A DNA stretch of 64,000 bases from Lichenifustis flavocetrariae (GCF_026130545.1 NZ_JAMOIM010000022.1:1-64000), one strand, 5' to 3'. Shown: positions 43,590 to 53,275, numbered from the stretch's first letter. Notes: generated from the sequence alone by a model not told the origin. Translations and numbers: made by a program.

Positions 43590-44220
43590 CCCCGCGCGGT
43601 CTCGATCGCGCGCTTCTGGCCCGGCTCGTCGCCGGCGACTGGATCGACCGCCATCAGAACTTGCTGATCTGCGGCCCGACCGGGATCGGGAAGAGCTGGC
43701 TCGGCTGCGCGCTCGGGCACAAGGCCTGCCGCGACGGCCGCTCCGTCCTCTACCACCGCGTTCCGCGGCTGTTCGAGGCCTTGGCGCTGGCCCGCGGCGA
43801 CGGGCGCCACGCCCGCATGCTCAAAGGCCTCGCACACATCGACCTGCTCATCCTCGACGATTGGGGATTGTCGGTCCTCAACCACAACCAGCGGATCGAA
43901 CTCCTGGAGATCCTCGAAGACCGGAGCGGACGCGAATCCACCCTCGTTACCAGCCAAGTGCCGGTCGAGCAGTGGCATGAGGTGATCGGCGACAACCCGA
44001 CGCTCGGCGGTGCCATCCTCGACCGCCTCATCCACAACGCTCACCGCATCGCCATGACCGGAGAAAGCATGCGAAAGATCGCCGGCAAGCGATCCCTTGA
44101 CGCCAGCCGGAACCCCTGACTCCATAGCCGCCGTCGGTCAGGCCGCACACTGCCCATGATCGCGTGAAATCGCTGACCACCATGGCGTGAAATCACTGCC
44201 CACGATCCGCGAAATGCGCA
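43590..44220 (+). mobile_element. istB: IS21-family remnant with istB
   Basis: Coding sequence from about 43598 to 44119 is IstB, the AAA+ helper of IS21: Walker A ICGPTGIGKSWLGCALGHKA, Walker B HIDLLILDDWGLSVLN, then TLVTSQVPVEQWHEVIGD, and LDRLIHNAHRI. The N-terminal part of IstB and all of istA are missing. Past the stop, repeated GCGTGAAATC-type sequence at 44160-44200 (TGACCACCATGGCGTGAAAT) looks like IS21 multiple terminal repeats. The left side is cut by the IS5 copy. Confidence 0.8.
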
Positions 44221-44661
44221 GACGGGTGAACCCCACGATCTTCAGACAGGCCCAGAGAGGCCGTTACCTCGTTCTCACGACCTCGCCGGCCCTACCGCGA
44301 GAGCGGTTTAGTTCTATGGCGCATCCTGATCGGACCTCGACGACCGAGAGTGGCCGAAAGGAGAATGGCCGCAACGGAGGCAGGAAGTGAGCTTGGCCGA
44401 CATCGGCGGTCGGGACCGCCGATGCGACGTTGCGGGCCTGTCGGTCTTCAGGGGGGAGTCGCTGGCCGTACTCCGCATCGGATCGTCACCGTTCCCATCC
44501 TGCCGAGGGGCATGGTGAACAGCTTCATCGGTCCGGGCATACATGGCCCGTGAGCCCAGGTTGGGCGTTCTCCGAACACCACCGACGGGCGTGGCGTGAC
44601 AAACCAACGGCTCTCCTCGAGAGGTCTGGTCGAAGGTATCATTTTGCTCATCGAACCTGAT
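44221..44661. other. Non-coding gap of about 440 bp
   Basis: Between the IS21 end and the 3' end of the FabF-type gene. Short open frames on both strands lack family features and normal codon character. A small inverted repeat (GGCGGTCGGGACCGCC at about 44410) was the only structure noticed. Confidence 0.5.
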
Positions 44662-45689
44662 TCACCCCTCGTCTTCCGTCCATGGGTGGAACACGATGCT
44701 GGCATTCACACCTCCGAACCCGAAGCCGCTCAAGATAGCGTAGTCGATCGTCATCCCGCGGCCGGAGCCAACGACAAGGTCGAGCGGGTGCACTGCTGGA
44801 ACCGGATCGCTTAGGTTGAGCGTGGGCGGGGCGATCTGATCTCGAAGCGCAAGGATCGTGAAAATCGCTTCCAAGCCGCCGGCCGCACCGAGGAGGTGTC
44901 CGGTCGCGGAATTGGTGCCGCTGATCGCGATGCCGCCGCCAGTACCGAAGACGGCCTTGATCGCTTCGATCTCACCCCGATCACCCAGCTGCGTTGAGTT
45001 CGCGTGGGCGTTCAGATGCTGGATGTCGCTTGGGCCGATGCCGGCCCGGGCGATCGCTAGTTGCATGGCCCGGCGCGCGCCGTCTCCGTCCTCCGGGCCC
45101 GACGTTTGTGATGGGCGTCGGCTGTCGTGCCGTAGCCGACGAGTTCGCAGAGGGGCGTCGCGCCTCGCGCGAGGGCATGATCCAACGCTTCGATCACGAC
45201 GATGCCCGCGCCTTCGCCCATCACGAAACCGTCCCGCGCCTGGTCGAAGGGCCGTAACGCACTCTCGGGGAGATCGTTGAAGCGGGTCGACAGGGATCGG
45301 GCCGCGGCAAAGCCCCCTAGACTGACGACATGAATGCATCCCGCGGCGCCGCCGCAGATCGCGACGTCGGCTTCATCCGCGCGGATCAGGCGCGCGGCGT
45401 CGCCGATCGCCTGGACGCCCGCCGCGCAGGCGGTCACAGGGGTGCCGATCGGGCCCTTGAAGCCGAAGCGGATCGTGACATGCCCAGCCGCAAGGCTGGT
45501 CAGAAACGAGGGCACCGTAAACGGCGAAAGGCGCCGCACACCGCGCTGGTCAACCGTGCGCCCCGCCTCGGTGATAGCGGGGAATCCGCCGATGCCGGAT
45601 TTACCGGCAAGAAGGCGCGACCAGGTCGCCAGCACGCCCGCCGCAAGCGGGCTGAGCGCCCCCATGCAGGTGACCACGATACGGCGCAT
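44662..45689 (-). pseudogene. FabF-type beta-ketoacyl-ACP synthase, internally deleted and frameshifted
   Basis: From ATG 45689: MRRIVVTCMGALSPLAAGVL, then LLAGKSGIGGFPAITEAGRT. In FabF proteins GKSGI (near 35) and GSGIGG (near 110) are about 75 residues apart; here they are joined at the shared SGIGG. The catalytic Cys (PVTACAAGVQAIGDAARLI) and GEGAGIVVIE follow. One base is lost near 45105 before SGPEDGDGARRAM, and the corrected frame continues with the two catalytic His segments (LNAHANSTQLGD, TNSATGHLLGAAGG) to 44662. Last gene of the RND operon; clearly damaged. Confidence 0.82.
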
Positions 45690-45712
45690 GGATGCTCCTC
45701 TTTTCGGCTGCG

Positions 45713-48700
45713 TTATTCGGTCGCCGCCGCGTGTGCCACCAGGCCGACCGTCGTCGTTTGCGCCTCGACCTCTGCCGCGGTTGGCCCGACGCGGAACCAG
45801 ATGGCGTAGAGCGCCGGCAAGAAGACGAGGATCAGCACCGTTCCCACGGCCGTCCCGCCGATCAGGGTGAAGGCCATGGAGCCCCAGAACACCGATTGGG
45901 TCAGGGGGATGAAGGCCAGCACCGCCGCCAGCGCGGTCAGGATGACCGGACGCGAGCGTTGGACGGTCGCTTCCACCAAGGCCTGGTAGGGCGCGAGACC
46001 TTCCTCCTGGTTGGTATGGATCTGGCCGATCAGGATCAGCGTGTTCCGCATCAGGATGCCGGACAGTCCAATCAGCCCCAGGATGGCGTTGAAGCCGAAC
46101 GCCTGATTGAAGATCAGGAGAATCGGCACGGTCCCGATCAGGCCAAGCGGCGCCGTCAGGATGACCATGGCCATCGCGGCGAGCGACCTGACCTGCATGA
46201 TGATCACCAGCAAAGTGAGGAGCAGCATGATCGGGAATACGGGGGCCAGCGCCGCATTCGCCTTCCCGGCCTCCTCGATGGAGCCGCCCATTTCGATCCT
46301 GTAGCCCTCAGGCAGTTGCGCGATGATGGGCTGCAGGGCCTGGCTGACCTCCATCGAGACCTGCGGCGGCTGCAAGTTTTCGTCGATGTCCCCGCGCACC
46401 GTGATGGTCGACAACCGATCGCGCCGTCTCAGGATCGGATCCTCGTTGCGGATCTCGACATGACCGATCTGGCTCAGCGGGATCAGCTTGCCGTCCCGGG
46501 TCGTCAGGGTCAGGTCGCCGATCCTGGCGGGGTCGAGCCTCTCGGTGCCGGCGCTCCGGGCGGTAATGTCGACGGTCCGGATGTCCTCGCGCACCTGGGT
46601 TACCGGCGCGCCCGTCAGGAGGAACTGCATCTGCTGGGCTGCGTCGGCGGGCGAGAGGCCAATGAGATGCAGGCGGTCCTGGTCGAAGACGAAGTGGACG
46701 GTCGGCGCCTGTTCGCTCCAGTCGGTGTTGACCTGCCGCATGTGCGCGTTCGCCCGCATGACGCCGAGCACCTGCGCGGTGATCGCCCGGACGCGGGCGA
46801 GGTCAGGTCCCATGACCCGGAAGGCGACTGGGAAGGGCGAATAGGGTCCGAAAACGAGCTGCGTGGCGCGCACCTTCGCCTCCGGCGCCAGCCCTTGGCT
46901 GACGGCCTCGCGCAGCCGCAGCTTGAGCTGCTCGCGTGCGTCTTCGCTGGGCGTCAGCACAATGATCTTGGCGAAGGACGGATCAGGAAGCTCGGGATTG
47001 TAGGCCAGGAAGAAGCGGGGCGCGCCCTCGCCGATATAGGCGGTGACGATCTTCGCTTCCGGCTGCTGTTTCAGCCAGGCCTCGACCTTGGCGGTCGCGG
47101 CGCTGGTCGTCTCGATGCTTGTGCCTTCCGGCAGCTGCACCTCGACCAGAACCTCCGGCCGGTCGGAGCTCGGGAAGAATTGCTGCTTCACCGATCCCAT
47201 GCCGACAAAGGCTAGGGCGAACAGGCCCAGCACGGCGCCGGCAACGGCGAACTTGTGGCGGACCGACCAGCCGATGATGCGTCGGAGTCTCTCGAAGTTC
47301 GGCGTCGCGTAAACCGCTCCATGGCCGCCCTTGACGGTCTTGATCTCGGGCAGCATCTGCACGCCGAGATAGGGCGTGAAGACCACGGCCACGACCCAGG
47401 ACGTAATCAGCGCGAAGCCGACGATCCAGAAGATGTTCCCAGCATATTCGCCTGCAGTCGATCGCGCAAAGCCCACGGGGGACAGCCCGATGACGGTGAC
47501 GAGCGTACCGGACAGCATGGGGGCCGCCGTATGGCTCCAGGCATAGGCGGCGGCCTTCGTGCGCTCCCAGCCTTCCTCCATCTTCACCACCATGATCTCG
47601 ATGGCGATGATGGCGTCGTCGACCAGCAGCCCGAGCGACAGGATCAGGGCGCCGAGCGTGATGCGGTCGAAGTCGCGGCCCGTCGCCAGCATGATCACGA
47701 ACACCGCCGCGAGGGTTAGCGGCACGGCGGCCGCGACCACGATGCCGACCCGCCAGCCGAGGCTCACCAGGCTGACGATCATGACGACGGCCAGGGCGAC
47801 CACGAACTTCAGCATGAACTCGCCATAGGCCTCCTGGATGTTGACGGCCTGGTCGGTGATCTTGGAGAAGGTGATGCCTGCGGGCAGGTCCGCCGCGATC
47901 ACCTTGGACTCGGCCTCCAGGGCCTTGCCGAGCTCAAGGCCGTTCCAGCCCTCCTGCATGACGACACCGAGCACCATCGCGGATTCGCCGTCGTGGCGGA
48001 TCAGGAAGGTAGCGGGGTCCTCGTAGCCGCGCTCGACCCTGGCCACGTCCGACAGCTTGAGCACCCGGCCGCCGGCCACAATGGGCGTGTCGCGGATCTT
48101 CTGGAGGTCGTCGTAGGCGCCGTCGAGCCGGACGAAGACCTGCGGGCCGGCTGTGTCGATCGAGCCCGCGGGCGTCACCACGTTGAGGCCCTGCAGGGCG
48201 GCTATGATGTCACGCGCATTGACCCCCAGCGTTGCCAGCTGGGCGTATGAGAACTCGACGAAAATCTTCTGCGGGCGCTCGCCGAGGATGTCGATCTTCT
48301 TCACCCCCGGGACATGCAGCAGGCGCTGACGCAGCGCTTCGGCCTGTCGGGTCAGCAGGCGCGGCGGCAGGCCATGGGCCTCGACCGAATAGAGCGCGAA
48401 GGTGACGTCGGAATATTCGTCGTTGATGAAGGGCCCGAGCGCGCCGGTCGGCAGGTTGCGGGCCTCGTCGCCAAGTTTTTTGCGGGCCTGATAGAACTGC
48501 TCGGGCACCTGGGTCGGGGGTGTCGAGTCTTTCAGGGTCACCATCATCACCGCCATCCCGGGGCGCGTGAACGTCTCGACCCGGTCGTACCAGCGCAGCT
48601 CCTGCATGCGTTTCTCCAGAGGCTCGGCAACGAGGTTCTGCATCTCCTCGGCGGTGGCGCCGGGCCACGCGGCCGTCACGGTCAGAACCTTGACGGTAAA

Positions 48701-48826
48701 GCTCGGGTCCTCGGCCCGGCCCAGCTTGAAGAAGGCGAAGCCGCCCGCGAGCGTGATCGCGACGATGAGGAAGAGGGTGACGGCGCGTTCCCGCACCGCC
48801 AGCGCCGAAAGGTTGAAGCCGCTCAT
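45713..48826 (-). CDS. RND-family efflux transporter, inner-membrane pump
   Basis: A 1037-residue RND pump with 12 predicted helices and two large periplasmic loops. Helix 1 begins RAVTLFLIVAITLAGGFAFF; the proton-relay Asp pair is in LGLLVDDAIIAIEIM on helix 4; pore segment WPGATAEEMQNLVAEPLEKR and helix 10-11 GFNAILGLIGLSGILMRNTL are typical. Its ATG at 48826 overlaps the membrane fusion gene stop (ATGA). No outer-membrane channel gene is present, so it would need one encoded elsewhere. Substrate unknown. Confidence 0.9.
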   Translation of the reverse strand: MSGFNLSALAVRERAVTLFLIVAITLAGGFAFFKLGRAEDPSFTVKVLTVTAAWPGATAEEMQNLVAEPLEKRMQELRWYDRVETFTRPGMAVMMVTLKDSTPPTQVPEQFYQARKKLGDEARNLPTGALGPFINDEYSDVTFALYSVEAHGLPPRLLTRQAEALRQRLLHVPGVKKIDILGERPQKIFVEFSYAQLATLGVNARDIIAALQGLNVVTPAGSIDTAGPQVFVRLDGAYDDLQKIRDTPIVAGGRVLKLSDVARVERGYEDPATFLIRHDGESAMVLGVVMQEGWNGLELGKALEAESKVIAADLPAGITFSKITDQAVNIQEAYGEFMLKFVVALAVVMIVSLVSLGWRVGIVVAAAVPLTLAAVFVIMLATGRDFDRITLGALILSLGLLVDDAIIAIEIMVVKMEEGWERTKAAAYAWSHTAAPMLSGTLVTVIGLSPVGFARSTAGEYAGNIFWIVGFALITSWVVAVVFTPYLGVQMLPEIKTVKGGHGAVYATPNFERLRRIIGWSVRHKFAVAGAVLGLFALAFVGMGSVKQQFFPSSDRPEVLVEVQLPEGTSIETTSAATAKVEAWLKQQPEAKIVTAYIGEGAPRFFLAYNPELPDPSFAKIIVLTPSEDAREQLKLRLREAVSQGLAPEAKVRATQLVFGPYSPFPVAFRVMGPDLARVRAITAQVLGVMRANAHMRQVNTDWSEQAPTVHFVFDQDRLHLIGLSPADAAQQMQFLLTGAPVTQVREDIRTVDITARSAGTERLDPARIGDLTLTTRDGKLIPLSQIGHVEIRNEDPILRRRDRLSTITVRGDIDENLQPPQVSMEVSQALQPIIAQLPEGYRIEMGGSIEEAGKANAALAPVFPIMLLLTLLVIIMQVRSLAAMAMVILTAPLGLIGTVPILLIFNQAFGFNAILGLIGLSGILMRNTLILIGQIHTNQEEGLAPYQALVEATVQRSRPVILTALAAVLAFIPLTQSVFWGSMAFTLIGGTAVGTVLILVFLPALYAIWFRVGPTAAEVEAQTTTVGLVAHAAATE

Positions 48827-49899
48827 CGCGAGGCCTCCTGGACCGTGGCGGAGCGGACCCGCTCGCCATCGTGAAGGAACTGCGCGCCCAGCGCGATGAC
48901 CCGATCCCCCGCCGAGACCCCGCCGATCAGGACGGCGGCTTCCTGACCCATCTGCCGGACCTGCACGGGTCTGAACGAGACGTTGTCTTCGTGGAGGATC
49001 CAGACGCCCGTTCGCGTTCCGTCGTTCATCAGCGCACCCAGGGGGATGCTGACGTCCTCGCCGTTTCGCGCCGAGGGGATGCGGATCGTGACCGTCGCGC
49101 CGAGCGGCGCCTGGACGGCGGCACCACCCAGCACGTAGCGGGCCTCGAAGGTGCGCGTCAGGGGATCGGCGACATCCGACAATTGCCGGAGGCGGGCGGG
49201 TGAGCGGGTTTGCGCCCTGTCGTAGAGATCCGCCTGGGCATCGGAGCCGAGGTCCGGCCGGAGCGTTTCGGGAAGGTTGACGGTGGCCTCCCGGGGGCCG
49301 GCATGGGCGAGCCGCACAACGGTCTGCCCGGCCGCCACGACCTGGCCGGGCTCCGCCACGGTCTCCATCACCACGCCATCGGCATCGGCGAGTAGAACCG
49401 AATAGTCGCCTTGGTTGCGGGCGACATTCGCCTGAGCCTCCGCGGCGGCGAGTTGAGCCTTGGCTGTGTCGAGCGCGGCCTTGCTGGCGTCCCACTTCTG
49501 GCGCGGCGTCCAGCCCTTGGCGAGCAGGTCGCGGTCGCGGGCTTCGTCGTTCGTGGCTTGCACCAGCACGGCCTTGGCGGCCGCGACCGCATTGTCTTGG
49601 GCCGTGATGGCGAGCTGGAGGTCCGTGCGATCAATGCGCATGAGCGGCTGGCCGGCGAGAACCGTCTGGCCCGTGTCGACGAGCCGCTCGACGACCTTGC
49701 CCGGCACGCGGAAGCCAAGATTGCTCTGGACTCTTGCCGACACGGTTCCTGTGAACGCGCGTTCGACGTCGCCGGCCGGCTTGACCAAAGTGGTCATGAC
49801 CAGGGGCGGTTCAGTCCTCGCGTCACCCTCCGGCTTCTCGCACCCGGCGAGGCCGAGGGCCGCGAGGATAGCGGCGGTGATCAGATGATGATTGCGCAT
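48823..49899 (-). CDS. RND efflux membrane fusion lipoprotein
   Basis: A 358-residue periplasmic adaptor. Signal peptide with lipobox LAGC, lipidated Cys20 in ILAALGLAGCEKPEGD. Then GTVSARVQSNLGFRVPGKVV (half lipoyl), a coiled coil (AKAQLAAAEAQANVARNQGD), ADADGVVMETVAEPGQVVAA (second half) and beta-barrel parts. Start at 49899. A MarR-type operator lies 47 bases upstream, and the gene is co-directional with MarR and an SDR. Confidence 0.9.
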   Translation of the reverse strand: MRNHHLITAAILAALGLAGCEKPEGDARTEPPLVMTTLVKPAGDVERAFTGTVSARVQSNLGFRVPGKVVERLVDTGQTVLAGQPLMRIDRTDLQLAITAQDNAVAAAKAVLVQATNDEARDRDLLAKGWTPRQKWDASKAALDTAKAQLAAAEAQANVARNQGDYSVLLADADGVVMETVAEPGQVVAAGQTVVRLAHAGPREATVNLPETLRPDLGSDAQADLYDRAQTRSPARLRQLSDVADPLTRTFEARYVLGGAAVQAPLGATVTIRIPSARNGEDVSIPLGALMNDGTRTGVWILHEDNVSFRPVQVRQMGQEAAVLIGGVSAGDRVIALGAQFLHDGERVRSATVQEASR

Positions 49900-49945
49900 G
49901 TCCGCTCTCGTTGCTTGGCTACCCTGGAAGGCCCGCGCCAATTGA

Positions 49946-49957
49946 GTTGATAACAAC
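49946..49957. promoter_or_regulatory. MarR operator candidate before the RND genes
   Basis: GTTGATAACAAC, of form GTTG-N4-CAAC, lies between the MarR gene and the membrane fusion gene. A second small palindrome GTTATAAC is at 49978-49985. The same GTTG-N4-CAAC form is found upstream of the SDR at 51333-51344. Confidence 0.6.
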
Positions 49958-49994
49958 CTTTTGGCCCGCAAGATGGTGTTATAACGGTTGAAAT

Positions 49995-50444
49995 TCAGAC
50001 CGCGGTCGCAGCCCGCAAGCCAGCCCGGAACCCGTCGATGTCGTCGATCGCAAGGTCGCGTTCGACGGCGCCCTCGACCTGCTTCCAGATCGCGTAGGCC
50101 TGCTGCAGCAGTTCGCTTCCTGCCTCGGTCAGTTCGACGCGACGGGCCCGCTTGTCCGTAGCATCCTGCTTGATGCTCACGAGACCGCGTCGCTCGAGCG
50201 GCTTCAAGCTCCCCGTGATCGTCGTCCGGTCGATGGCGAGGTCCTTGGCGAGCACGTTGATGGTCGGCGGCTCCGGGCGGTTCAGCGCGACCAACAGAGT
50301 GAATTGCCAATTCGTCAGGTCGAGCGGCCGGAACGCTTCGTCGAAGCGACGCCCGATGGAGCGGGCGGCTCGCTGGACATTCGTGCACAAGCACTTTTCC
50401 GCAACCATCCACGTACCCTCGAAGGTCAGTCTATCCTGTTCCAT
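49995..50444 (-). CDS. MarR-family transcriptional regulator
   Basis: A 149-residue MarR repressor with winged helix INVLAKDLAIDRTTITGSLK, PLERRGLVSIKQDATDKRAR and flanking dimer helices. The N-terminus carries CLCTNVQRAARSIGRRFDEA; the CxC at residues 18-20 could be a redox or metal sensor. Start at 50444. It lies between an SDR and the RND pair, all on the minus strand, with two matching operators. It most likely represses this whole set. Confidence 0.87.
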   Translation of the reverse strand: MEQDRLTFEGTWMVAEKCLCTNVQRAARSIGRRFDEAFRPLDLTNWQFTLLVALNRPEPPTINVLAKDLAIDRTTITGSLKPLERRGLVSIKQDATDKRARRVELTEAGSELLQQAYAIWKQVEGAVERDLAIDDIDGFRAGLRAATAV

Positions 50445-50470
50445 CGATCGTCCCTGTGGCGACGTTTCGA

Positions 50471-51274
50471 TCAGCTCAACGCGAAGGTCTTTTGAAGGCT
50501 GTGATCCACCGGACCAGCCGGCATGTACCGACGAAGCCGGCTGAGCAGCTTGGCGCCGGAACCGACCGGCCGGCGCATCTGGTAGCTCTCCTCCGCCGCA
50601 CGCAGGATCTCCGCAGCGACGGTCTCCGGACCGGGCGCCGCCTTCATGGCCTTGCCGGTCGCAACCGACACGCGCTGCTTCAGGAGGCCGTAGGCCTCGA
50701 TCGATGCGGCGACCGAGACCGCGTTGTCTCCGAGTTCCGCCTTGGTGAAATTCGGCTGTACAAGGACGACGCGGATGCCGAAGCCCCGGACCTCGTGATC
50801 GAGCGACTCGGACAGGCCCTCCACGGCGTGCTTGGAACTCGCATAGGCGCCCTTGAAAGGCGCGGGCAGGAAGCCCAGCACCGAACTGGTGTTGACGATA
50901 CGGCCGGAGCGCTGCTTGTGCATCGTCGGCAGCAATGCCCGGACCATACGCAGCATGCCCAGCACGTTGGTGTCGAACAGCGCCTGTGCCTCGTCCGGAC
51001 TTGTCTCGTCGACGGCCCCTACCATGGCGTAACCAGCGTTGTTGACGAGCACGTCGATGCGGCCAGCCCGTTCGAGCACCTGGGCGGTGCAAGCCTTGAC
51101 GGAGGCCTCGTCCCGCACATCCAGCGCAACGAACTCGACGCCGGAGATTGCGGCCGTCGCCTCCGGACGGCGGGAGGTGCCGAAGACGCGGTACCCTTTT
51201 TCGGCGAACAAGCGAGCGGTGGCTCGTCCGATGCCGGACGAGGCGCCAGTGATGAGGAGGACGGGCGATGTCAT
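50471..51274 (-). CDS. SDR-family oxidoreductase, first gene of the RND operon
   Basis: A 267-residue classical SDR: LLITGASSGIGRATARLFAE, DVLVNNAGYAM, SSVLGFLPAP and YASSKHAVEG, followed by a longer C-terminal tail (MPAGPVDHSLQKTFALS) than most. It resembles SDRs that act on lipophilic substrates, often found beside MarR genes. The palindrome GTTGGTACCAAC lies 59 bases upstream. Twenty-six bases separate it from MarR, suggesting one transcript. Confidence 0.88.
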   Translation of the reverse strand: MTSPVLLITGASSGIGRATARLFAEKGYRVFGTSRRPEATAAISGVEFVALDVRDEASVKACTAQVLERAGRIDVLVNNAGYAMVGAVDETSPDEAQALFDTNVLGMLRMVRALLPTMHKQRSGRIVNTSSVLGFLPAPFKGAYASSKHAVEGLSESLDHEVRGFGIRVVLVQPNFTKAELGDNAVSVAASIEAYGLLKQRVSVATGKAMKAAPGPETVAAEILRAAEESYQMRRPVGSGAKLLSRLRRYMPAGPVDHSLQKTFALS

Positions 51275-51332
51275 CGTTGATGTCCGATCCTATTTGTTGA
51301 CCGCATGAGCGATCGCTTGAAGAGCAAAATAG

Positions 51333-51344
51333 GTTGGTACCAAC
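51333..51344. promoter_or_regulatory. MarR operator candidate before the SDR
   Basis: GTTGGTACCAAC is a perfect 12-bp palindrome upstream of the SDR start at 51274. It matches the GTTG-N4-CAAC form of the site upstream of the RND genes, so both ends of the operon may be bound by the MarR protein. Confidence 0.65.
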
Positions 51345-51560
51345 TTTTGTCAAGAGCCTATCGAGCTGGTCCTTGCGTTACGAGAGCGAGCAAAGGCGGG
51401 GACGAACCAATTTGTGGCTGTGGAGGCTATCGCAGGAAGGTCTCGCTCTCTGGCGCCAGGCGAATGGCTGCTTTCGGTGCGGCGCGCTTACTGATGGAAC
51501 GCCGGGCATGGGCGCGAAGGCGCAGCCGAGATCCGAGAAGGTGGGCTGCGCCTCCTACGT

Positions 51561-52182
51561 TCAGATCTCGGTACGTTCAGACAAGGTCAGCGCGTCTTCG
51601 ACATCCACGCCGAGATAGCGCACCGTGCTCTCGATCTTCGTATGCCCAAGAAGGATCAGCACCGCGCGCAAGTTGCCGGTCTGCTTGTAGATGATCGACG
51701 CCTTCGTTCGCCGGAGTGAATGGGTTCCGTAGTCTTTCGGCCGCAACCCAATTCCAGTCACCCACTCGTCGACAAGCCGTGCATACTGGCGGGTGCTCAT
51801 GTGCCGGGCATGGTCGATCCGGCTCGCAAAAACGAAGTCGTCGAGTGATCCGCCTCGACGTTCGAGCCAAGCCAGGATGCTGACTCGAGCAGCTCAAATT
51901 GAACAGGCCGGCCGGTCTTCTGCCGGACCACGATCGCGCGGTTTCGGACCCGGCCGCCGGCAACGAGGTCGCTGATCTTGACCTTCACGACATCGCAGCC
52001 ACGCAGCTTGCTGTCGATCGCCAGGTCGAACATCGCGCGATCACGTAACCGGTCTTCCCGACCAAGCCGGAACCGAACAGCCCAACTTGCTGCGGCTTTA
52101 ACGCTCGCTTGGCGCCGAGCTTTCGGCCGGCATTCCAGGAGCGCCGTTCTTTGAAGCCTGGATCGAATTCTGGATGTCCCAT
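51561..52182 (-). pseudogene. Tyrosine recombinase/integrase, multiply frameshifted
   Basis: From ATG 52182 (MGHPEFDPGFKERRSWNAGR) the sequence matches a short, roughly 200-residue tyrosine integrase family. The frame changes after LKPQQV; the next gives DRAMFDLAIDSKLRGCDVVK (first catalytic Arg) and VRQKTGRPVQFELLE. Another change near 51870 leads to STRQYARLVDEWV, GTHSLRRTKASIIYKQTGNL (HxLR), LLGHTKIESTVRYL (His and Tyr), ending at 51561. At least two frameshifts break it. Marks a past integration site. Confidence 0.8.
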
Positions 52183-52364
52183 CGTTACTCCCCCACGGCC
52201 GACAGCGGCCATAGGTAGAAAAGGCGAGCAGCCACAAACTGGAGAGCATGGCCGAAAGCTGGAATGGCTGCTTCGGGCGATCGATGCATTAAAGCGGACG
52301 TGCTCGCAGGGGCGGCCCCGGCTGATCGCCAACGCAGCACCGCACCTTCACTTGGATGAAGGTA

Positions 52365-53141
52365 TCACCTGACCCCGATTCCGGCCTTTAGTCCGCCGTC
52401 GATCAAGTAATCGCCGCCGGTACAGAAGCTGGCGCGCGGACCCGCCAGGAAGACGATCATCTCAGCCACTTCCTCAGCTTCGGCGATGCGGCCGAGCGGA
52501 TGAGCGTCCCCGAAGCGGCGGAAGACTGCCTCGACATCAGCGTCCGGGCCGTCGAAGTGCCGCGCCGCCACCGCCAGCATAGGCGTCCGGACCGAACCGG
52601 GGCTGACGGAATTGACCCGGATGTTGTCTGGGGCGTGATCGAGCGCCATGGCGCGCGTCAGCGCGTGGATGGCGCCCTTTGTGGCCGTATAGGCCGCGAC
52701 GCCCCTCTGGCAGGCGTGGCCCTGGATGGAAGCCAAGTTGACGATGGAGCCGCCGCCCCGATTGCGGAGGGCCGGAATGCCGAAGTGACCGGTCAGGTAG
52801 ATCGAGCCGAGATTGACCGCAAGGCACCGCGCCCAGGTTGCGGCATCAGTGTCGACCACCGTGCCGAAGGGGTGGATGGCGGCCGCGTTCACGATGACGT
52901 CGACCCCGCCGAACCGGTTGACCGCGTCCGCCACACAGGCCTCGACGTCTGCCGCCTCGGCCATGTCGGCCCGGCGTACCACGATGCCCGGGGTTCTTTC
53001 GCGCAAAGTCGCATTGGCGGCTTCGTCGATGCCGCAGGCGAGTACGCGAACCCCGAGTTCGAGCAAGCGAGCGCATGTCGCTGCCGCGACCCCGGACGTC
53101 CCGGTGACCAGCGCGACTTTCCCATCCATGTCTCGATCCAT
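52365..53141 (-). CDS. SDR-family oxidoreductase
   Basis: A 258-residue SDR: VALVTGTSGVAAATCARLLE, where the glycine motif is TGTSGVAAAT rather than the usual TGxxxGIG, then VIVNAAAIHPF (NAA in place of NAG), catalytic Ser in LASIQG and YTATK Tyr-Lys, and CTGGDYLIDGGLKAG at the end. Divergent from the UxuA operon across a region with a 10-bp inverted repeat, so it is likely to be a dehydrogenase step in the same sugar-acid pathway. Confidence 0.86.
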   Translation of the reverse strand: MDRDMDGKVALVTGTSGVAAATCARLLELGVRVLACGIDEAANATLRERTPGIVVRRADMAEAADVEACVADAVNRFGGVDVIVNAAAIHPFGTVVDTDAATWARCLAVNLGSIYLTGHFGIPALRNRGGGSIVNLASIQGHACQRGVAAYTATKGAIHALTRAMALDHAPDNIRVNSVSPGSVRTPMLAVAARHFDGPDADVEAVFRRFGDAHPLGRIAEAEEVAEMIVFLAGPRASFCTGGDYLIDGGLKAGIGVR

Positions 53142-53173
53142 CCTTCGCTCCCTCCTCCGTACACGCTGCTATC

Positions 53174-53275
53174 GTTGGACCAGCGCAACGGTTGCACCAA
53201 GTTAGACCACTCACATTTGATCTCGTAGCGTCAACAAACAGTTCAAAACAGTCCATTGACACCTACTGGTCCAAC
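53174..53275. promoter_or_regulatory. Widely spaced inverted repeat, likely GntR operators
   Basis: GTTGGACCAG at 53174-53183 and CTGGTCCAAC at 53266-53275 are perfect reverse complements, 82 bases apart, one near each divergent gene. Each is itself nearly palindromic around TTGG/CCAA, resembling TGGTC/GACCA sites of FadR-type GntR regulators. The GntR gene 55116-55850 is in the same operon. Confidence 0.6.

Noticed and set aside
45692-47215. 507-codon plus-strand open frame
   Set aside because: Antisense shadow of the RND pump gene; composition dominated by charged residues with no domain.
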